Source: Sipunculus nudus
Taxonomy: Eukaryota > Annelida > Sipuncula > Golfingiida > Sipunculidae
DNA: 64,000 nt
Assembly (NCBI GenBank): GCA_026874595.1
Contig: CM049313.1
Span: 61,862,659-61,926,658, forward strand
Direction of reading: 5' to 3'
In this document: in pieces, positions 58,603 through 64,000 of the stretch
Layout of the letters: every line of letters starts with the position of its first letter
Numbering within the stretch: position 1 is the stretch's first letter
Translations under genes and position numbers: made by a program
The notes under the pieces: generated by a model
Told to the model about the DNA's origin: nothing
What the model saw: only the letters and a program-made list of their open reading frames with translations
Database searches by the model: none

Positions 58603-59719
58603 TTGCATCCATCATGCCATCAGACACAAATTTTCAACAGTTCCTAGAATCGCAACAAAGGGAGGCTTTGAGTTGCTGCAGCAGTCAAACAGCACAACAA
58701 ACTAACGCGGGCTCCACAAACATGTCTTCAGCAGAACCCAGACGCTCTCAGTCAAGTCCTGCATTAGCATCACAAAATTCCAGCTTTCCCTTGCCTCTAG
58801 ACATGCCAATTCCAATGAGATATCAAATGGAACCACAGTTTGATTTTGTCATGTTCTGTAGCAAGACTGATATGAATGCTGCCACTGAGTATAAGGACAC
58901 CCTACTGAGTCTTCTGCACTCCCGTGGTTATGAAGGTGCATCCGGGGTCATGTTTAACGATTTCAGTGATCTACCAGAGCTGATCCAGTCTGGTATGGAG
59001 CTCGCTGAGGAGTTGACCCGGCGAGCTTCGTTTATTTTATTTTATGTAACGGAAAATTTCAAAGGTGACCTTGAAGCTGAAGCGTACAAAGAGGACCAGC
59101 TGTTGTTGTCATTTTATAAAGCTTCCAAAAAATATTCAGTTATTCCAGTGTGGATCAAACCAAAGAGGGATTACGAGATGTTGCCTTCCATCTTAAGGAC
59201 TTACATTGGCCTTGAACCATGGGACGAGAAATACTATAGTGATAAAGCATTCAAAATGTTTACTGGTCCTGCAAGTGTAAAAAAGATGAAACAAAGACTA
59301 CACAGTTTTCAAAATGAACTAGTTAAATATTTAGAAAAAAGGAAAGATGAAGAAGAGTTGATTGCATATGCAAATGCAATCAAGGCACCAATTGAGAAGC
59401 AAATGAAAATTGAAGCTAAATTGAAAATGCAAAACGATGTAAAGAAAACCATGCAGGAGAACCTGCGGGACCAAATTACCATGACAACAAATGATGTTGT
59501 GCGTCAGGTTTTTGGTCAAGTTGAAAAGCTTCAGAGCGGAAATCAAATCGTAGGGCAGACCCCTGTAAGTCCTCCACAGGGTGGGGTTACAAACATCAAC
59601 TTAAATCTGAGTGATTGTCAGAATGTGCACATAGGCACAGATAATAAGTACCAAGTCAACCCTACAGATGGCGCCACTGGAGGACTAGGTACCAACCCTG
59701 AAGAATACACAGTTGTAGA
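58603..59719 (+). CDS. TIR gene exon with start codon, TIR and RHIM-like core
   Basis: Acceptor TTTTTGTTTTTCAG ends at 58602, then 11 nt to ATG at 58614. No in-frame stop lies between, so an upstream coding exon cannot be excluded, though a non-coding upstream exon is simpler. The donor GTAAGT at 59720 is a full consensus match. Reading through it gives GAG TAA, a stop inside the donor. Confidence 0.82.
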
Positions 59720-62069
59720 GTAAGTGTCAGTGCTGTGTCTCTATTGGCACTGTTAAGAATGGTTAATTTAACCAGTAATATTATAACTGAGGGTTTGCAT
59801 ATCTAGCATACACAGCAGAACTACTGCCTTAATTTTAAAATATCATGTTCAGTTACAAAAAAATTAACATTCAGCAGAATGCCATATCATGTGTATTCAG
59901 TTCCACTCAACAGTCAGTTTAATTTGGAGACACTATCTTATCAGCTATAGCAACAGAGGGTAACTAATTTATCATAGTGGTTTCACCACTGATGAATTAT
60001 CTGTATATTCCTGCTGGTATTTTTTGCATATTTGCAAATGATAAAGTAATGAGTTCAGGAGGCAGGACAGCAAACAGAGAGATAAACAGACTGTTACAGG
60101 GTGACATAAAAGCGGACCGCACTGTCTCGCTAGCTAAGCTTGCTTTACTAGCAAAGCAGTTGGCAAGCCAGACTTGTGCACCACTAACATGGGTTCGAAT
60201 CCCGGATCGGCCCAGTATTTTCCACTGATTATTAGTCTTTGTAACAAAATGGGGGCTCATCCAACGTGACGGTAAACTTTGTGGCCCAGGGAATAAGCTC
60301 ACCAAAGTGCGACTCCTGGAATAATTAGCCTTGTTCTGATTGCAGAACACTCTTAGGAGGGGTAGTGTTACGGGGTGACATAAAAGCGGACCAAACTGTC
60401 TCGCTGGTGAAGCTTGCTTTTCTAGTGGATAGGTTGGTATGCCGGACTTGTGCCCTACCCACATGGGTTTGAATCCCGGATGGGCCCAGTATTTTCCCCT
60501 GAGCATTTGTCTTTTTAACAAGACAAACATGGGGGAAACATAACCTCTAACCAGGGCAAGAGAGTGCATTCTCATATGTATAGATTCATGTGTCTTTGTC
60601 ATTGATTTGTATAAAGATGGTATATGGTACAGAAGTTTTATATCTAATCTTGCTTTAGGGAGACTGAGGAAGAGGGAGCAGATGCAGGTACTGATGGAGA
60701 CCATCCTCCAGATAACAGAAATGAACCTTCAGGTACTGAGAGAGTGTCAGGATTAACCACAGGTCCTCGATATTCAGGGGTCACACCACCTAGTGTTAAA
60801 GGTCAAATACCATCAGCCCAAACTACCTGGGGTGAACCTGCTCAGACCAGAACCCATGGCAACCATAACAGCAGTCATGTGATTCCACAGCCCAGAGCCC
60901 TTGGTAACCATAGCAACCATCACATGGTTAATGCAGCAGAGCATGGAACCGCACCCAAGATGGTGTCCAGCGATGAGAGAGTGCAGAATTCATCAGAATG
61001 TTCAGAGCATCAGCAGCAGTGGCAGCAGTTAGTCCTGAGAGGTTGTGGAGCAGTTCAGCAGCCTGATCAACATCGGGCAGCAGCACCAACAGAAACAAAC
61101 CAGCCAGAGGACTTATTAAGTAGTTCAGTCACTGCCCATTCAGTTCAAGATGATGGCCCTACTGAGTGCACCACTATAAATCTGAGAACTCCATATACAG
61201 AGAACTGTGCCATGCCTCAAACACCAGCATCTCCAATACAGCAGATGGCCATGGCTGAAATAGGCAGACCGGGAGTCTGTGCAGCACTGGTTACCAGCTC
61301 ATCAGTGCTGTATCCTCAGCCATCAAACACAACATCCCCGGCTCCAAGCTGCTCTCTTGTCAGCACACAGGTACAGGTGTCTCCTATGGAGAGTCTATAT
61401 TTGACGTTACACTCGCCGAGTTCTGAAACACGTACAAGTCCAACCGTGCCAATACACACAGTGCCACAGGTCCAGTCACCTCTCATGCAGGGGACAGGGA
61501 ACGAGTGTTCAAACCAAAGTGGGCAGATCCTTCGTGAGAACAACTGGCAGCAAAATGTGACAGCACCTAACCAGTTCATTTCTCAACCATCATTCAGTAG
61601 CAGTGAAAGTATGTCACAAGGTCTCATGCATCAAAATCAGTTTTTGCCAAGGCCCCCACCAAGACTGCATTCAGTCACTGGACAAGGCGCTGGTGTAGGA
61701 GACTTAAAGCATGTACCATTAGTTCCTAGCTTTGATGCTATAAATTCCAATTTGAATAGGGACAGTAGTATCATTTCATCCAATCAAGGATTAACAAGTG
61801 AACCATCAGAATCCAGAGTGCCCAGTGAAGCTATGTATGGGGGGAATTCCTACCAAGGTGTCATCCAGCCAGGAGTGGAGACTTCTCCCACAGGGGGAGC
61901 CACTGGGGAGGTCACAGCCAGAGGTCAAGGTCATAAACCTCAGTCATGTGTCTCACAAACTAGTGAAAGTGAATCACCAGAGGTGCCAATGATTCCTCAT
62001 TTTGAGGAGCTTGGTTCACATATCCAGTCTCTGTCTCTTGGGAGCAGTGAGCCTCCATCAAGTCAGTAG
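58614..62069 (+). CDS. TIR-RHIM adaptor, TRIF/TICAM1-like
   Basis: Exons 58614-59719 and 60659-62069 join in frame to about 838 aa. Residues 1-70 are Ser/Gln-rich and probably disordered. A TIR domain spans about 75-217: box 1 FDFVMFCSKTD, a BB-loop-like stretch at 108-123, SFILFYVTENF at 139-149 and VIPVWIKPK at 176-184. Its TENF and IPVW features are closer to TICAM than to MyD88 or Toll TIRs. 220-310 is a charged, probably coiled helix. At 331-348 a RHIM-like segment has core V338-H-I-G341 followed by TDNKY; in RIPK/TRIF RHIMs the core is V/I-Q-V/I/L-G followed by Asn and an aromatic or Met. The remaining 470 residues are low-complexity Ser/Pro/Gln/Thr. I see no pLxIS motif and no transmembrane segment. 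Expected role by homology: cytosolic adaptor for innate-immune receptors, signalling through amyloid-type RHIM assembly. That role is inferred, not shown. Confidence 0.8.
60092..60246 (+). repeat. 5' LTR of the TRIM with tRNA-like segment
   Basis: TAGCAAAGCAGTTGGCAAGC (about 60149-60168) resembles a tRNA D-arm/A box. GGTTCGAATCC (60192-60202) is an exact pol III B box. They are separated as in a tRNA, with GACTTGTGC between as a possible anticodon loop (TGT). Confidence 0.8.
60366..60520 (+). repeat. 3' LTR of the TRIM with tRNA-like segment
   Basis: Same layout as the 5' LTR with roughly 20% differences by eye. TAGTGGATAGGTTGGTATGC stands for the A-box region and GGTTTGAATCC for the B box. 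The divergence suggests an old insertion. Confidence 0.8.
60659..62069 (+). CDS. TIR gene terminal exon, disordered tail
   Basis: Acceptor AATCTTGCTTTAG ends at 60658. Its first base completes the Glu codon left by the upstream exon (GA|G), giving VVE-ETEEEGADAG. The open frame runs 469 codons to TAG at 62067-62069. Rich in Ser, Pro, Gln, Thr and His, with an acidic start and no recognised domain. The absence of stops over 1.4 kb in AT-rich DNA, with the exact phase match, supports it as coding. Confidence 0.8.
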
Positions 62070-63684
62070 TTTTGTAAATATTTTGGTATAATCTTTGACA
62101 AAGCGTAACATTTTTTTTTCTTTTTTAGTTTACTTTTTCAATTAAAGGTAAAAACTATGAATATTAGTGTCATCTATTGTTCATGTCTCTAAAGATGTTT
62201 TTTTTAAGAGCTTTTCATTAGAATTAAAGTATTTTCATACTTAAAATGATCAGGTTATTAAAGGTCTCTACAAAAGTGTACTTACTTGTTCCAGACATCA
62301 TGTTTACAGTAAATTAAAAAAAAACAAAAGATACCAAAGTACCTTTAAACAAGGCAGCTAAAGTTAAGTTCAATTATTTAACTTTTGAAACTGATTAGTC
62401 AAACGAAAACTTTGAAGCTGATGCCATGTGAGCACAATACTAGGGAGCCACACCATGTAGCTGTTTCTTTTTTTTTAAAGTACAGATGGCTGCAAAGCAT
62501 AATATTTTTTGGCCATACTTTTACCTGGTCACTTTGCTTAAAGCCTGCTTCTTAAGTTTGTAGAGTTATGAGCTTTAATTTTTTTCTAGTGATGGGGCAA
62601 ACAAATTAATTGAAAGTCAGTCTATTTCTTTTTTTCAATTCCAAATTTCACTTGATTACCTAAGACATATATCAATAAAACCAAAGAATGGCTACCTGAA
62701 CTGAACTTAATGAACTAATGTATGTAGGGTTGTCCTATACACTGCAGAATACCCCAGAATACTGCCTAAATACTGCTTAAATTGTCAAAATACCCTATAA
62801 TTAAAGACCATTGAGGCTTATATGATACGTTTAACCATTTCTAGTAAAGGGAATGGCTCAATCAGAAATTTAAATTTAAAATTCTGATTGAGCCCATTCA
62901 TCTGTTGAAAACAATTAATTATTGGCTTAAATGTTTTATTTAAACCTCGAAGGTCTTTGATAATCAGGTAATTTGACAATGTAAGTGGTATTTAGGCAGT
63001 ATTCTGGGGTATTCCACGGAATTCGTGGTTTAGGATGACTGATGTATGTAGGCTATATGATACACCGCTGCACTAAATAAGTCTTGTTCCACAGATTCAC
63101 AGCTCCTTTTTTTTTTGTCTTTTACTTTTTTTTTGTCTATGGTGAGGTTTCTATGGCACAAATTACCTAAAAGAATTATTAAAGGTATGAAAAATGGAAT
63201 AAATTTTGTGCTGATTATACACGCCCTTTCAAGAACTGTGGCAATTTGAACTTTGTATTTTCTAGACAACCTTGCAAAATTCCACAGTCTGGTATTGTGT
63301 TTGATTGGTAAACTTGAAAAAAAAAGAGTAAAAATTTTGCTCGCTTGCACCAAATTTTTGTTCCCAAATAACGTAGAACAATAATTTTTTTTCTGTGGCC
63401 TTATTATGTTGTTTATACTTATGGTAAGATGAGATAGAACATAAGGTAATTTTAGTTGGAAGCAGAAAGAAGTTGTACTGTTTATACCATATATAGTTGC
63501 ACATGGTTAAAGCTGAGGTTAAGCTTAAAAGCTCTCCACTGTTCATATATTTATGTAAATAAGGTGTTGTAAATGACAAATGATTGCTTATAAAGCAATT
63601 AGCCTTTACTGTATAGCCTTTATCGTTTGGTGGTTTATTTAAACTGCTTCCATAAAAGTTAATAGCTTTAACCTATTCAGCAAA
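62070..63684 (+). other. 3' flank of the TIR gene, presumed 3'UTR and beyond
   Basis: AT-rich without a supported exon. Possible polyadenylation signals are ATTAAA at 62141-62146 and AATAAA at 62674-62679. A short inverted pair, CATTTCTAG...ATTCTGATTGAGCC-type words, lies near 62850-62900. Confidence 0.45.
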
Positions 63685-63827
63685 AAAAGTTGTTATTTTC
63701 ATGCTTTTCCCTGATCATATGACATTTTTATCAAAACATACAAAAAAAGTTAAAAAATAAAATACTGCCTGCCCGCACTGTTATCTGAAAAAAAAGTGCC
63801 TGAGAACCATACCTTTTTTTTGGCTTA
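63685..63827. mobile_element. Inverted-repeat MITE, copy 3 (one end, inverted)
   Basis: AAAAGTGCCTGAGAACCATAC followed by a T run and TGGCTTA is the exact inverse of the start of the 25469 copy. Interior words (TTTCCCTGATCATATGACAT) match inverted parts of copies 1 and 2. The other end is not clear. Confidence 0.65.
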
Positions 63828-64000
63828 ATGCTGAAATATTGTGGTAACAGATATAGCACTGATGAAGCTTTGGCCTTTACAACATAAACTAACATGACTG
63901 AAAGGAGGCCTAGCTATGAAGCCAGGATATAGCTATAGATTAAACAAGCTGAGCATATGAATTACCTGTGGTTTATATTGAGATATGGTTGAGCCATATG
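63828..64000. other. Non-coding end of window
   Basis: No feature recognised. Confidence 0.5.

Larger units (their letters stand above)
60092..60520 (+). mobile_element. TRIM (miniature LTR element) in the TIR gene intron
   Basis: 429 bp: LTR 60092-60246, interior 60247-60365, LTR 60366-60520. Both LTRs are 155 bp, start TGTTAC and end TAACA. A 4-bp duplication AGAC flanks it (60088-60091, 60521-60524). Three bases after the first LTR comes TGGGGGCTCATCC (60250), a primer-binding site resembling that for tRNA-Pro. AGGAGGGGTAG (60355-60365) is the polypurine tract. The 119-bp interior has no coding capacity. Each LTR includes a tRNA-like segment with pol III boxes. It lies in the same orientation as the host gene. 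Confidence 0.88.

Noticed and set aside
60092-60520. Two tandem tRNA-derived SINEs or two tRNA genes
   Set aside because: Equal 155-bp units with TGTTAC/TAACA ends, a 4-bp AGAC duplication around the whole, and PBS and PPT between them fit a TRIM better. No complete cloverleaf was found for a true tRNA gene.
59997-60704. 235-codon minus-strand frame
   Set aside because: It runs antisense through the intron and both TRIM LTRs. Its internal similarity comes from the LTR duplication, with no domain or splice support.

Overview
The window is nuclear DNA of a metazoan. It is AT-rich, gene-poor and repeat-dense, with spliced genes, long (AT)n/(GT)n tracts, poly-C/poly-G runs and many transposable elements. 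A mollusc or other lophotrochozoan is the best guess, from the repeat style and the two host genes. That is inference; no species marker was recognised.

Host genes: only two can be supported, both on the + strand. (1) A type II membrane carbohydrate sulfotransferase at 18718-21946. It has three exons that join in frame and carries both PAPS-binding motifs. Its first coding exon was not found. (2) A TIR-domain adaptor at 58603-62069. It has two exons that join in frame to about 838 aa. A TIR domain is followed by a charged helix and a RHIM-like core (VHIG), the domain order of vertebrate TRIF/TICAM1, then a long disordered Ser/Pro/Gln-rich tail. The first in-frame stop after exon 1 lies inside the GTAAGT splice donor, so intron retention would give a 369-aa TIR-RHIM form. 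A CpG-rich block ending in a good donor (27350-27889) and an IRF-type site (56447-56458) are candidate upstream regulatory or 5'UTR elements, without proof of linkage.

Mobile elements: a degraded Ty3/Gypsy LTR retrotransposon (8513-13689; gag open, pol broken); a non-autonomous hAT element with a perfect 8-bp target duplication (14164-15712); a Tigger/pogo DNA transposon with terminal repeats, TA target site and a once-frameshifted transposase (47162-50204); two Tc1/mariner-type MITEs (22252, 57759); a family of inverted-repeat MITEs (25469, 30903, 63685); and, inside the intron of the TIR gene, a 429-bp TRIM (60092-60520). The TRIM has 155-bp LTRs, PBS, PPT and AGAC duplication, and each LTR contains a tRNA-like sequence with pol III A and B boxes.

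Tandem arrays: 57-bp minisatellite (24424-25110); about 287-bp satellite with dimeric higher-order structure and a nuclear-receptor half-site cluster about every 143 bp (35110-37510); 145-bp repeat x3 (41160-41640); 95-bp tRNA-like repeats on the minus strand (43995-44410); 50-bp repeat with trimeric higher-order structure (50307-50945). Two diverged multi-kb blocks (37840-39600 and 41040-43430) look like an old local duplication.

The rest is AT-rich sequence without supportable genes. No CRISPR, rRNA or genuine tRNA gene was seen. The most unusual items are the TRIM with tRNA-like LTRs, the TIR-RHIM adaptor and the nuclear-receptor-site satellite.
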